Shown one piece after another: positions 14,983-23,768 of a stretch of DNA of 36,457 nt. Location of the stretch: positions 1 to 36,457 of the forward strand of contig JABDGE010000034.1 in NCBI GenBank assembly GCA_013286235.1. The letters are read 5' to 3'. The notes below the pieces were generated by a model. It did not search any database. It was not told where the DNA came from and was given only the letters and a program-made list of their open reading frames with translations. How positions within the stretch are numbered: the stretch's first letter is position 1; every line of letters starts with the position of its first letter. A program made the translations under genes and the position numbers. This stretch comes from Bacteroidota bacterium. Its GTDB lineage: Bacteria; Bacteroidota; Bacteroidia; Sphingobacteriales; Sphingobacteriaceae.

Positions 14983-16557
14983 TCACTTTCCCGCCCCCTT
15001 ATAATCTCCAGGGATACTGATCGCGTTTCCGTCTCGAAGCGAGTTGAAATGCGGTGACATGATCTCCACCCCGGCCTCATTAAATTTATCCTGTATATTT
15101 TGATGCAGCCTTGAATATAAGGTCGACATTTTATTGGGCAGGGATGTGTAGGCGTTTAATTGGTAGGTGACATGGAATTCATTGAGCGAAATTTGCAGAA
15201 CAAAAGGTTCAGGCCGGGCATTGATACCTTCCGTAGCCAGTGCGGCATCAATTAGTAACTTATAGACAACAGGCCAGGAGGTATCATACCCAATAGCGAT
15301 ACTGGTGTTCAAAATCAAACCAAGTTTTTTTGATGATGATGAGTAATTGGTAGTCGCCCCGCTCAATATCGAGGAATTAGGGACAGTAATATCCTCGTTT
15401 TTTGAGGTACGTATGCGGGTGATCAATAAATTTTTCTCAATCACATCGCCAAGTATTTCGCCAACCCTCACCCTGTCGCCGATTTTGAATGGCCGCATAT
15501 AGGTTAACACAATTCCGGCAACAATATTTGAAATAGCCGATGATGATCCGAAGGAAAAAAGAACGCCAAAAAATAAGGTAACTCCCTGGAATACCCTCGA
15601 ATCAGAGCCCGGCAAATAAGGGAAGATCACTACAAACATAAAAGTGTAGAGCAATATCCTGATGATATTATAAGTTGGGAAGGCCCACTCAGGATAAAAG
15701 TTTTTTACAACAAAATCGCCGTTTTCAATCTCCCTCGCCACAAACTTAACCAGTTTGACAATATACCTCGTCACTATGTAAATCACTGCTATGGTTAGCA
15801 GGTTAGGTATATAATGTATCAGGGCAAGCAGGATACGTTCAACCGGATTGATGACATAACTCAATAGCTCGGTGGCGATAGGTTTTGTCCAGGGGAAAAT
15901 TAAGAATGCGATAGGTAATGCCAGGTATACCAACAATATGATGATCAATAATCTTGCAACCCTGAGCAAATTTGTAAGTACAGGTAATAAATGAACGGCA
16001 TAACCAACCGGAGCCCCTTTTTTGCCTAATTTTGCAATACGGCTCTCCCACCATGTTAATGATTTACGATTGATCCATTTGAAGGTCCGGTTTACGGCCC
16101 ATATTAACAACAGCAATCCTGCAATAACGGAGATAGCTTCGAGCACACCCCTGGCTATAGCTTTGAAACTGTAATTTTGAAGGCTGCCGGTCGATTTTTT
16201 TTTGAGAATGACAAGATAGCTTGCAGCAAGCTGGGGCCTGTCTAATTCCGAAAACGACGCATCCTTATTACTGATGGCTAAAATCAGTTGAGACTTATAA
16301 ATAATTACTGAAATAGCGGTGTCATTTTTTAAGATCAACGAATCGGGATCAAAATCAAGGCGGCTAACAATAGTACTGAGTCGTTTACTTACCAGAGAAG
16401 CCCGCTCTTTGGCGCTAAGCAATCCCTGGTCAGCATACAACTTAAAAAGCGTGTCCCTGTTTACAATAACCGGTTCGCCTTTAACAGGAACGGGTTTTTG
16501 TGCCTTTGCTGAAAATGCGGCAATTAATAACACTAAAATAAGGTAGCGGTGTAGCAT
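14983..16557 (-). CDS. MscS-family mechanosensitive channel with extended N-terminus
   Basis: 524 residues. A signal peptide (MLHRYLILVLLIAAFSAKAQ) and a periplasmic region of about 110 residues precede five or so membrane helices (about 136-155, 195-225, 245-265, 295-315, 325-345). The pore-lining helix and beta domain are clear: GVLFSFGSSSAISNIVAGIVLTYMRPFKIGDRVRVGEILGDV, then TRIRTSKNEDITVPNSSIL, typical of MscS. The C-terminal alpha/beta domain ends in EAGVEIMSPHFNSLRDGNAISIP. Such channels open on hypo-osmotic shock to release solutes. The extra N-terminal domain and helices make it longer than E. coli MscS (about 286 residues), as is common for YnaI/MscM-like members in this phylum. Monocistronic, flanked by related repeats. 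Confidence 0.93.
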   Translation of the reverse strand: MLHRYLILVLLIAAFSAKAQKPVPVKGEPVIVNRDTLFKLYADQGLLSAKERASLVSKRLSTIVSRLDFDPDSLILKNDTAISVIIYKSQLILAISNKDASFSELDRPQLAASYLVILKKKSTGSLQNYSFKAIARGVLEAISVIAGLLLLIWAVNRTFKWINRKSLTWWESRIAKLGKKGAPVGYAVHLLPVLTNLLRVARLLIIILLVYLALPIAFLIFPWTKPIATELLSYVINPVERILLALIHYIPNLLTIAVIYIVTRYIVKLVKFVAREIENGDFVVKNFYPEWAFPTYNIIRILLYTFMFVVIFPYLPGSDSRVFQGVTLFFGVLFSFGSSSAISNIVAGIVLTYMRPFKIGDRVRVGEILGDVIEKNLLITRIRTSKNEDITVPNSSILSGATTNYSSSSKKLGLILNTSIAIGYDTSWPVVYKLLIDAALATEGINARPEPFVLQISLNEFHVTYQLNAYTSLPNKMSTLYSRLHQNIQDKFNEAGVEIMSPHFNSLRDGNAISIPGDYKGAGK

Positions 16558-16587
16558 ATGCAGATTTTTCTGCTTAAAGCTAATGAA

Positions 16588-16692
16588 AAAGTCCGAAAGT
16601 CAGAAAGTCCGGAAGTCCGGACGTCGGAAAGTGGATAGAAAGAGTTTCATGTTTCACATCTGCACATCTGCACATCTGCCCTTCACCTTTCA
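16588..16692. repeat. Second copy of the mosaic repeats upstream of MscS
   Basis: AAAGTCCGAAAGTCAGAAAG and related units (16588-16632), then CACATCTGCACATCTGCAC (16655-16673) and CCCTTCACCTTTCAGC. The order and orientation match the block at 14755-14976, so the MscS gene is bracketed by direct repeats of about 100 bp of diverged sequence. Confidence 0.65.
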
Positions 16693-16705
16693 GCTCAAAC
16701 AAAAA

Positions 16706-17032
16706 CTATCCTTCCAAAACAAGCGTTACCTTGCCGTCGCGGGCCAGATCTTCAAAAATTTCGTTGAGGATGGATTCGATGGTAAGTGAGTTTACATCAT
16801 CCACATAATGCTCGGAACGGGTGATATGCAGTTCCTCTCCCATTATTTCAATCCGGAATAGAAATCCCTCATACAATTCAGCCAGGTAAATTTCAACGGC
16901 GCCACCTGTTATTTGGTTGTTGAAGTGAATTTTGGTTTGCCGCCGGGCTTCAAAAAGCGGGTCGAGCTTTTGATCGAGGAGCGTGATTAACTCCGTAGGG
17001 GTTAGGTTTCTATGGATGTTGACGACCTTCAT
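16706..17032 (-). CDS. Small conserved-looking cytoplasmic protein, unknown function
   Basis: 108 residues from the ATG at 17032 (MKVVNIHRNLTPTELITLLD). A longer frame to 17104 begins in a low-quality glycine/proline stretch and is less likely. The protein is acidic, has no signal peptide or membrane segment, and alternates helix (TPTELITLLDQKLDPLFEAR) and strands (KIHFNNQ, VEIYLAELYEGFLFRIEIMGEELHITR) before a C-terminal helix (SILNEIFEDLARDG) and strand KVTLVLEG. I do not recognise a family. Codon usage and an unbroken frame support a real gene. It stands alone between the repeat block and the divergent aldo/keto reductase gene. Confidence 0.65.
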   Translation of the reverse strand: MKVVNIHRNLTPTELITLLDQKLDPLFEARRQTKIHFNNQITGGAVEIYLAELYEGFLFRIEIMGEELHITRSEHYVDDVNSLTIESILNEIFEDLARDGKVTLVLEG

Positions 17033-17262
17033 GATAGCATTTGCTTTTTTATTACTACAAGTGAATGGTTCAGATTGTTTGGGGCGACCACCGCCCCCCG
17101 ACAAACAAGTCCAGCCGGCAAAGCAGGGGTTGCGCAGGGGTTTAGGGCTGTATAGTTCCGGTGTTCTTTTAGCCTTTAAATAAGCGCTTGTTAAATTTGG
17201 TTGTGATTTTTAGTTTGCTTAGCGGATAAATTCTTAAACTTGATTTTTAAATCACCTGCATA

Positions 17263-18285
17263 ATGAAATACAAATTACTTGGTCGTTCAGGCCTTAAAGT
17301 TTCAGAATTGTGCCTGGGCACCATGGGTTTTGGTACTGAAGCGGGCTGGGGCGCTGACAAGGAGACCAGCTTTGCCATAATGGACGCCTTTGCGGAAGCA
17401 GGTGGTAATTTTATCGATACGGCCAATATGTATAAGGTTGGTACCAGCGAGAAGATCATCGGCGAATACCTCGGCAACCACGACCGGGATTATTTTGTGG
17501 TAGCGACGAAGTATTCACTGAAGGATAATTTTACCAATCCGAACGCATCGGGCAATAACCGCAAAAATATGATGCGCAGCGTGGAGGCAAGCCTGAAAAA
17601 GCTAAAAACTGAGTTTATCGATATCCTTTACCTGCACATCTGGGACGACCTGACGCCGATGGACGAAGTATTGCGCGGGATGGATGACCTGGTACGCCAG
17701 GGAAAGATCAACTATGCGGCTATCAGCGATACGGCTGCATGGATGGTGGCGAAAGGCAATACCATGGCTGAACTGATGGGCTGGAGCCAGTTTGTCGCCC
17801 TGCAGGTGGAATACAGCCTGATAGCCCGCACACCCGAGCGGGAGCTGATCCCTATGGCAAAGCATTTCGGCATGACGGTGACGCCCTGGGCGCCGCTTGG
17901 GGGCGGTGTGCTTACGGGTAAATACCTGCGCGGTGAGTCGGGGCGGATAAAGCCCGAAAGCAAACGCCGCAATGAGCAAAGTGAAGCGGTAACCAAGGCC
18001 GTGGTGGACATTGCTGCTGAACTTGGCGTTTCGCCAGGGAACGTGGCCTTGAAATGGACCATGCAGCAGGGGTTTTCTTCGATACCCATTGTCGGCGCTA
18101 CGAAGGTTGAGCAGTTGGGAGATAACCTGAGAACTGTCGGCGTTGAGCTGAGTGATGCGCACCTGGAAAAGTTGAACGGGGCGAGCGCCATTGAATTGGG
18201 TTTTCCGGGTGATTTTTTTAAGGAGGACGGTATTAAGATGAATACGTTTGGCGGGTTTTATGATAGGGTGGAGAAGAGAAGCTGA
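17263..18285 (+). CDS. Aldo/keto reductase
   Basis: 340 residues, an (alpha/beta)8 barrel of the aldo/keto reductase family. The start MKYKLLGRSGLKVSELCLGT and GGNFIDTANMYKVGTSEKIIG are diagnostic. The catalytic tetrad is present: Asp52, Tyr57, Lys83 (VATKYS) and His125 (LYLHIWD). The NADPH-binding C-terminal part includes VTPWAPLGGGVLTGKYLRGE and SIPIVGATKVEQLGDNLRTV. These enzymes reduce aldehydes and ketones with NADPH; this subgroup (YghZ/Gpr/YajO-like) acts on methylglyoxal-like or other small carbonyls, but the substrate is not readable here. Monocistronic, with a possible promoter ending in TTTTTAGTTTGC near 17210-17220. Confidence 0.95.
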   Translation: MKYKLLGRSGLKVSELCLGTMGFGTEAGWGADKETSFAIMDAFAEAGGNFIDTANMYKVGTSEKIIGEYLGNHDRDYFVVATKYSLKDNFTNPNASGNNRKNMMRSVEASLKKLKTEFIDILYLHIWDDLTPMDEVLRGMDDLVRQGKINYAAISDTAAWMVAKGNTMAELMGWSQFVALQVEYSLIARTPERELIPMAKHFGMTVTPWAPLGGGVLTGKYLRGESGRIKPESKRRNEQSEAVTKAVVDIAAELGVSPGNVALKWTMQQGFSSIPIVGATKVEQLGDNLRTVGVELSDAHLEKLNGASAIELGFPGDFFKEDGIKMNTFGGFYDRVEKRS

Positions 18286-18300
18286 TTGCTTTTGTTTTTA

Positions 18301-18340
18301 ACCACAGAGATTCGCAGAGGAGGCAGCGAGTTCGCAGAGG
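18301..18340. repeat. ACCACAGAGA/TTCGCAGAGG extragenic repeat
   Basis: ACCACAGAGATTCGCAGAGG followed by TTCGCAGAGG 10 bp later. This matches the CACAGAG-type short repeats scattered between genes in many bacterial genomes. It sits just after the aldo/keto reductase stop and has no coding capacity. Confidence 0.5.
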
Positions 18341-18441
18341 AAAAAAGGGGGTTATTGTTGTTTAGTCAAATTGGAAGGCCCTTATAATAGTTGCGCCTGC
18401 GTTTAATTGTTGTTACATTCGACAATCAATTATATACTGTG

Positions 18442-19026
18442 ATGACGGCCTGTCACAAGTTGAGCGATGAAGCCCTGGTTACCTTGCTAAAAAATGGTGA
18501 TGAGCAGGCTTTTGCCGAAATCTACCGGCGTTACGCGGAAAAGCTGGCGGGGTTTGCGGGATCGAAACTATACAGCCTGGACGACGCACGGGATATACTC
18601 CATGATGTTTTTGTGAAGCTTTGGGAAAACCGCGCACAGGTTTATATCACCTCGAATTTGCAGTCGTACTTGTATGCCGTGGTAAGGCATAAGGTGGTGG
18701 ATAAGATCAGGAAGAACATCACCCGCGAGGAATATGCATCGGCGGCACAGTCGTTTGGGGAGCTTTACGAGCGCTATCCCGACCAGCAACTTGAACTGAA
18801 AGAATTACAACAAAGCATCGATCGTTCACTTGATCAATTATCACCCAGGGTAAAGGAGATCTATAAACTGAGCCGCGAAGGAGGCTTTAGTAACCGCGAG
18901 ATCGCCGAAAAACTCAACTTATCCGAACAGACCGTTAAAAATCAACTTTCATCGGCATTAAAACACCTGCGGCAGAATTTGAATGGCATCACCGCTTTTG
19001 CCTTTGCGGCCTGGTGGTTATTTTAG
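18442..19026 (+). CDS. ECF-type RNA polymerase sigma factor (FecI-like, Bacteroidota type)
   Basis: 194 residues from the ATG at 18442 (MTACHKLSDEALVTLLKNGD); the longer frame starts at a TTG and adds a non-homologous stretch. Region 2 is clear: DEQAFAEIYRRYAEKLAGFA, DARDILHDVFVKLWENR, LQSYLYAVVRHKVVDKIRKN. Region 4 is LSPRVKEIYKLSREGGFSNREIAEKLNLSEQTVKNQLSSALKHLRQNL, a typical helix-turn-helix. The tail ends FAFAAWWLF, often seen in the FecI-like group that works with FecR and SusC/SusD. Here no FecR follows; the next gene encodes a small membrane protein and then a histidine kinase. Its anti-sigma partner must be elsewhere, or the small membrane protein takes that role (speculative). Confidence 0.93.
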   Translation: MTACHKLSDEALVTLLKNGDEQAFAEIYRRYAEKLAGFAGSKLYSLDDARDILHDVFVKLWENRAQVYITSNLQSYLYAVVRHKVVDKIRKNITREEYASAAQSFGELYERYPDQQLELKELQQSIDRSLDQLSPRVKEIYKLSREGGFSNREIAEKLNLSEQTVKNQLSSALKHLRQNLNGITAFAFAAWWLF

Positions 19027-19057
19027 AAAATTGACTATAAAAGATGTTGTTTAAGAA

Positions 19058-19348
19058 ATGAAACGAAGAAGTACGCGTTGGGGTATCGGTCTTATTTTCA
19101 CGAGCGTTATGGTTTCCTGTATTCTCGCGTTAGCAGTTAACTGGGATCATAATGAACTTGGAGTGTTTTACAATATTTTTTTACCACCGTTGGGCGGCGG
19201 CGTGTCGATTCTATTATTTCTTATTCCTAACGCCATATCCAAATACCCGAAAATCCAATTGATTAGTGTGATTGTTTTTTGTTTGATAAACTTATCAATC
19301 GGTATAATGTTTCACTTTGAGCTGGGCTGCTTTCCGTATAGACAGTAA
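19058..19348 (+). CDS. Small integral membrane protein, unknown function
   Basis: 96 residues with three likely membrane helices (about 9-27, 37-56, 68-86: WGIGLIFTSVMVSCILALAV, YNIFLPPLGGGVSILLFLI, IQLISVIVFCLINLSIGIMF) and a basic N-terminus KRRSTR. It starts 31 bp after the sigma-factor stop, so the two could be co-transcribed. No family recognised. The frame is unbroken and hydrophobicity is patterned, so it is probably a real gene. Confidence 0.55.
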   Translation: MKRRSTRWGIGLIFTSVMVSCILALAVNWDHNELGVFYNIFLPPLGGGVSILLFLIPNAISKYPKIQLISVIVFCLINLSIGIMFHFELGCFPYRQ

Positions 19349-19537
19349 GCTTACACTTTTACTTTTATTTTTTTTTGTTTTACAAGCGCCGATCAATCCA
19401 CCAAAACTGAAGGTTTGTAATATTATTGGTAACATTAGTAACCAAAACCAAATCCGGTCGTTAAACCATTGGATTTCGGAAAATTTTACCTATAATTAGG
19501 TTGTTATATATTTTCGCCTGGCGCCCGACGGATATTT

Positions 19538-21394
19538 ATGATTAAACGGTCCCTATTTTTTCTAATGTTTTTACTGTCGCAAGTCGTTTGCTATGGGCAA
19601 TCGTCGGAGTTAGCGGGTATCCAGGCCTCGCTTAGCCATATCAAAGACAGCTCGCGTTACGTGGATGCCCTGAACCGCATGGCTATGCTGCTGTATGAAA
19701 AAAGTGTAGACAGTACCTTTTATTACACCAGCCGGGCAAGAAAAATTGCCGACCGCCTTGATTATGACAAGGGCCGGACTGATGCCCTGAACAACCTGGG
19801 CGTGGTGTTTGACATTAAAGGCAACCTGCAGCTGGCGCTCCGTTATTACGACGAAGCCTATGACGGCTACAAGGCATTGCACGATTCGGCGGATTGCGTG
19901 GAGGCACTGATGGACATAGCGATGTTGTATAAGGAGCTGGGCAAGAACCAGCGTGGCATCCAGCACTTCCGGATGGCGCTTGGTATCGGCAGCAAGCTTC
20001 GCAAAGATTCGATCATGTCGCTGGCTATTTATGATTACCTGCTGGAATACCCGGCGCAGTTTGCCCGTGATTCGATGGACTACTATATCAAAAAAGCAAA
20101 GGGAATAGCTACTAAATATAAAGATGAGCGCACCCTCGTAGGTATTGACCAGCTTGTGGCCGACGACATGATTGCCCACGGCAACCGTGCAAAGGGCTTA
20201 GCTTTACTTGACCAGGCTATAACGGCGGCCACCAACAGAAAACTCTATTATGAGAGTATGGACATTGTTATCGATATGGGCGACCAGTTATCGGCATCCG
20301 ATGCTGGAAAGGCGGCGGGCTATTACAGGCAGGGATTGGCAATTGCCGTAAAAAACGGTTTCCTGATTTACAGCCAAATGATGGCGAGGAAATTATTTGA
20401 TTTTTATACCGCCAGGGGCGACAGCCTTGCAGCATCAGGCTACAGCAGGCAGCTGGTGAAGCTATACGATGACCAGGAAAAACTTGAAAACGGTTCGGGC
20501 ATCGACTACCTTGACTATGCGCTGAAAGATCAACAGGTAAAATCGCTGCAAGTACGGTCGAACTACGAGACTGCATTGCTTTTTGTAGCTGCAATTGCGG
20601 TGTTACTTGCTACATCCATCATCATCGTGATCAGGCACAATTTAAAGCGGATAAAACAGTTGAACGGACAAGTTACGGACCGGAACGAACAGATGACAAG
20701 AGCCCTCGGCGCACTTGAACAAAGCCAGGCCGATAATACCCGAATGATGAAAATTGCTGCCCACGATTTGCGGAACCCGATAGGTGGCATCTATTCCGTC
20801 GCGTCGATGATGCTCGAGGAAGATGGACGGTCGGAAGATGACCGGGTGGCGCTGGACCTGATCAAATCGTCGAGCCAAAACTCGCTTGAGTTGGTGAGCG
20901 ACCTGCTCCAGGTTCAGTTCAAAACTGAAGCGTTGCAAAAAGAGCCGATCGATATTGGCGAGATGCTACAGTATTGTGTTTCGCTTTTACTGAACAAAGC
21001 GGAAGCAAAAGACCAGCAGATCAACCTGCACACTGAAACGTTTATTTTGCCGGCGAGCCGGGAAAAGCTGTGGAGGGTGATCAGTAACCTGCTTGCAAAT
21101 GCCATTAAGTTCAGTCCGAAGGGTGGGGTTATCGATGTTAAAATGGAACATGATGCCCACAGAGTATTGATTGCAATAAAAGACAATGGAATCGGCATCC
21201 CGGCCGAAATGCAGAACAAAATATTTGACCTGTTTACCGAAGCCAAAAGACCGGGTACGGCAGGTGAGCAGCCTTTTGGGTTGGGCCTGGCCATTTCGAA
21301 ACAGATTGTGGAAGCCCATGGAGGAAAAATTTGGTTTGAGAGCGTCAAGGGGAAAGGCGCCACGTTTTTTGTTGAACTGCCGGTTGAAGTGTAA
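19538..21394 (+). CDS. TPR-containing sensor histidine kinase
   Basis: 618 residues. A signal peptide (MIKRSLFFLMFLLSQVVCYGQ) is followed by a helical sensor of TPR repeats (about 45-310; ALNNLGVVFDIKGNLQLALRYYDEA is the clearest unit), one membrane helix (345-366), a coiled coil (370-400), HisKA with IAAHDLRNPIGG (His409) and HATPase_c with ISNLLANAIKFSPKGG, DNGIGIP and GLGLAISKQIVEAHGG. All boxes are intact, so it should be an active kinase that reads a periplasmic protein or ligand through the TPRs. No response regulator lies beside it. This is a common Bacteroidota architecture. A palindrome that may act as terminator follows at 21443. Confidence 0.93.
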   Translation: MIKRSLFFLMFLLSQVVCYGQSSELAGIQASLSHIKDSSRYVDALNRMAMLLYEKSVDSTFYYTSRARKIADRLDYDKGRTDALNNLGVVFDIKGNLQLALRYYDEAYDGYKALHDSADCVEALMDIAMLYKELGKNQRGIQHFRMALGIGSKLRKDSIMSLAIYDYLLEYPAQFARDSMDYYIKKAKGIATKYKDERTLVGIDQLVADDMIAHGNRAKGLALLDQAITAATNRKLYYESMDIVIDMGDQLSASDAGKAAGYYRQGLAIAVKNGFLIYSQMMARKLFDFYTARGDSLAASGYSRQLVKLYDDQEKLENGSGIDYLDYALKDQQVKSLQVRSNYETALLFVAAIAVLLATSIIIVIRHNLKRIKQLNGQVTDRNEQMTRALGALEQSQADNTRMMKIAAHDLRNPIGGIYSVASMMLEEDGRSEDDRVALDLIKSSSQNSLELVSDLLQVQFKTEALQKEPIDIGEMLQYCVSLLLNKAEAKDQQINLHTETFILPASREKLWRVISNLLANAIKFSPKGGVIDVKMEHDAHRVLIAIKDNGIGIPAEMQNKIFDLFTEAKRPGTAGEQPFGLGLAISKQIVEAHGGKIWFESVKGKGATFFVELPVEV

Positions 21395-21442
21395 GTAAGC
21401 CCGGCCTTTGAGTGCGTATTTACCGGCAGCCTTGAGTCGAAT

Positions 21443-21458
21443 CCCGATAGCTATCGGG
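21443..21458. terminator. Perfect 16-bp palindrome CCCGATAGCTATCGGG between convergent genes
   Basis: The sequence is self-complementary over all 16 bases and lies 49 bp after the histidine-kinase stop and 65 bp before the ankyrin-gene stop. Copies or halves occur at 5473-5488, 4235 and 4481-4494. It may end transcription from both sides, or be a dispersed extragenic palindrome. Confidence 0.4.
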
Positions 21459-21522
21459 AACGGTCTTGAATCGAAAATGGAAGAAAAAGGTAAAAAAGCG
21501 GGTTCTCGATAACGTATTCCAA

Positions 21523-22398
21523 TCAATCCTGGTTTGATCGTTCCGCGTCACGCAGATAAGCTTCAATCCGGGCGAAATTTGTTTTGATAGCCTCTTGATC
21601 CTCGTCCCTTTGCAAATAATCGGCCCATCCAACCGGCGTTCCCTGGTAGATATTATCCCTGGCATCCAGCCTGGCGCCTGCTTCAACCAATAGTTTCACC
21701 GTATCAAGCGAACCGGAGGCTACTGCCTGGTGCAAGGGCGTACCATGGCTATGGAAGCCGCTATCGGCCTCCGGGTAACCATTTGGACCGATCCCCATTG
21801 CCAGCAAGTGTTTAACCATAGCCGTTTTCCCATAAAATGCCGCTGCGGTAAGGGCAGTTAGCTTTTCGCCAGTGGTTGCTACCGGCGCCAGTCGATCAAT
21901 ATCGGCTTCCATGTCAAGGCAAACGGCCGCTCCAAGTGTGAGTTCAGCGCCACGAAGTATCAAATGGCGTGCAGCATCTACGTTACCGTTCGCCAACGCC
22001 CCGATTGGGCTGCAGGGAATGGCGCCCGCATCTATGAGCAGATCCATCATTACCAACTGTACGCCGCATTCGCGCGGTATACGTCCGGTGGCCACCAGGC
22101 CAAGGGTATAGTCAATTTGCTGTTGCGAGGTATTGGGCGCTTTGCTTTTTACGGCATGTACCAAAAAGTCGGTTACATGCACAATATTCGCGGGCAGCTT
22201 TTCTGTCCGGATCGGATTATCGGCCACAAACCAAAGCAGGTAAGGGTCTTTGAAATAGCCTTCGCTGTTGGTCGGTAACCTGTCCGTAATTAAACTTTGG
22301 TGATTGGCGATCAAATCCTCCAATTCAGGAATATTGCCGGAGTCTATCGCTTGTACGGCCTGGAGGAATAAAGGGTCTGCTATGGCGGAATGGTCCAT
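21523..22398 (-). CDS. Ankyrin-repeat protein
   Basis: 291 residues, soluble, no signal peptide. The C-terminal half has recognisable ankyrin units: GEKLTALTAAAFYGKTAMVKHLLAMGIGPNG, GTPLHQAVASGSLDTVKLLVEAGARLDARD and, degraded, YQGTPVGWADYL. Upstream units are more diverged (ALANGNVDAARHLILRGAELT). Ankyrin repeats bind other proteins; no catalytic domain is fused, so the partner is unknown. The first 90 residues (with DPYLLWFVADNP) are not repeats. The gene is monocistronic, convergent with the TPR kinase and 176 bp downstream of the AAA ATPase gene on the same strand. Confidence 0.88.
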   Translation of the reverse strand: MDHSAIADPLFLQAVQAIDSGNIPELEDLIANHQSLITDRLPTNSEGYFKDPYLLWFVADNPIRTEKLPANIVHVTDFLVHAVKSKAPNTSQQQIDYTLGLVATGRIPRECGVQLVMMDLLIDAGAIPCSPIGALANGNVDAARHLILRGAELTLGAAVCLDMEADIDRLAPVATTGEKLTALTAAAFYGKTAMVKHLLAMGIGPNGYPEADSGFHSHGTPLHQAVASGSLDTVKLLVEAGARLDARDNIYQGTPVGWADYLQRDEDQEAIKTNFARIEAYLRDAERSNQD

Positions 22399-22574
22399 TA
22401 TCTATGCCTTAATTAATACGCTAAGTTACAAAGGATGAATTAACAACATCTTCGCTATCTAAATTTATGTGATTTTGCTCTTTATGATGGCGCACTTTTC
22501 ACACTTATATCCTATCATACGCCGCTGATTGTCAAAACTGGCTGAAAATCAGCCAGCCCCTAACTTATAAACCA

Positions 22575-23768
22575 TTAGTACAATAAGCCAAGTATCCATA
22601 ATGGAATCCTGTTTCCTGTGCCGATCTCCAGATCGTCAGCGGCTATGTAGGCGTTTGGAAGACCTGCGATTTGGTCATACTTCTTTTTTGCGCCGCCTAC
22701 CTCAAATATATATTTTCCGTCAATTATAAAATCACCCGCTTTGGCCAGGCTTACAGCATGCCCGGTATTTCTCAATTGATTTACAAAAAAACACTCCCTT
22801 CTGCTGCCTTCGTTTGCTGGATTAGACGAAAGGGCATCAAACAAATTGGGATTGTCCAGTAATAATTTAGACGGTTTTTCTAATGGGCCCATCCCTTTGC
22901 CTTCTAAATAAACCTGCTGGATCAGCTTGGCTTTTTCAAGATAGTGGAGGCACTGGATCAACGTACCCCGGCCCATTTCCAGCGTATGTGCCAGGCTGGT
23001 AATATTGGGCTTGAAAGGCACTTGTGCGGCTAAAATACCCAATAGCTGGTATATTTTTCTGACCTGGTGCTTATCAATACTTTGTATAAAAGCGAGATCA
23101 TATCCAATAACAAGGTTAACGACTTGTGTTAGCTGTATGAAATAACTCTCAGGATCTTCTTTGAAAAATGGGTAATAGCCGAAATTAAGATATTCTTTAA
23201 AAGCTTTGACTGGTTTAATTTGATTGAGATCAGCCGCAATCCCCGTATGGCGTTTTAAAGCGTCATCCAGTTTAACAACCGGATGAACGACGTTTTGATT
23301 GTAAGCCAGGAATTCCCTGAACGATAATCCATTGAGCTCATAAACCCTGGCCCTTCGGCTTAGGTCGACTTCAAGCCCCAGCATTTCAATGATCGACGAC
23401 CCTGTAAGTATAATGTTAAGGTCTCTATAAAAATCATGGATGTTTTTTATTTCCCTGGCCCATCCCGGATATTTATGCACCTCATCGATGAAAAGGTACT
23501 TGCCGCCTTGTTGCCTGAATGTTTCGGCTGTTTCTATCAAGCTGTGTGTGGAGAAATAAATGTCGTCAAGGCTGATGTACAAGGATTCGCTGGCCGGCGA
23601 AGCCATTATTTTCAACCTTTGCAATAGCAGCGTGGTTTTTCCGGTACCCCTGGCCCCAAGTATGCAGATCAGCCTGTTTTTCCAGTTGATCTGCTTTGAA
23701 AGGTACCTTTCAAATGCTAATGATTGCTGACTGACCAATATGGCGGATTTTTCGTTTAACTTATCCAT
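22575..23768 (-). CDS. AAA ATPase of the AAA_14/DUF4143 type with nuclease-like C-terminus
   Basis: 397 residues. Walker A is GARGTGKTT (38-46) and Walker B YLFIDEVHKYPGW (Asp95-Glu96), followed by sensor-like IILTGSS and the family motif RRARVYELNGLSFREFL. A winged-helix region (KIYQLLGILAAQVPFKPNITSLAHTLEMGRGTLIQCLHYLEKAKLIQ) comes next. The C-terminus has GDFIIDGKYIFEVGGAKKKYDQI, which resembles a PD-(D/E)xK nuclease core (D...ExG...K) as in DUF4143 proteins. Such proteins are frequent, mobile, poorly understood ATPases proposed to act on DNA or in toxin-like systems. It is monocistronic; an imperfect hairpin lies 43 bp upstream of the start. Confidence 0.88.
   Translation of the reverse strand: MDKLNEKSAILVSQQSLAFERYLSKQINWKNRLICILGARGTGKTTLLLQRLKIMASPASESLYISLDDIYFSTHSLIETAETFRQQGGKYLFIDEVHKYPGWAREIKNIHDFYRDLNIILTGSSIIEMLGLEVDLSRRARVYELNGLSFREFLAYNQNVVHPVVKLDDALKRHTGIAADLNQIKPVKAFKEYLNFGYYPFFKEDPESYFIQLTQVVNLVIGYDLAFIQSIDKHQVRKIYQLLGILAAQVPFKPNITSLAHTLEMGRGTLIQCLHYLEKAKLIQQVYLEGKGMGPLEKPSKLLLDNPNLFDALSSNPANEGSRRECFFVNQLRNTGHAVSLAKAGDFIIDGKYIFEVGGAKKKYDQIAGLPNAYIAADDLEIGTGNRIPLWILGLLY

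Noticed and set aside
19317..19499. 60-codon plus-strand frame after the small membrane protein
   Set aside because: Overlaps the end of the preceding gene in another frame and has no recognisable features.
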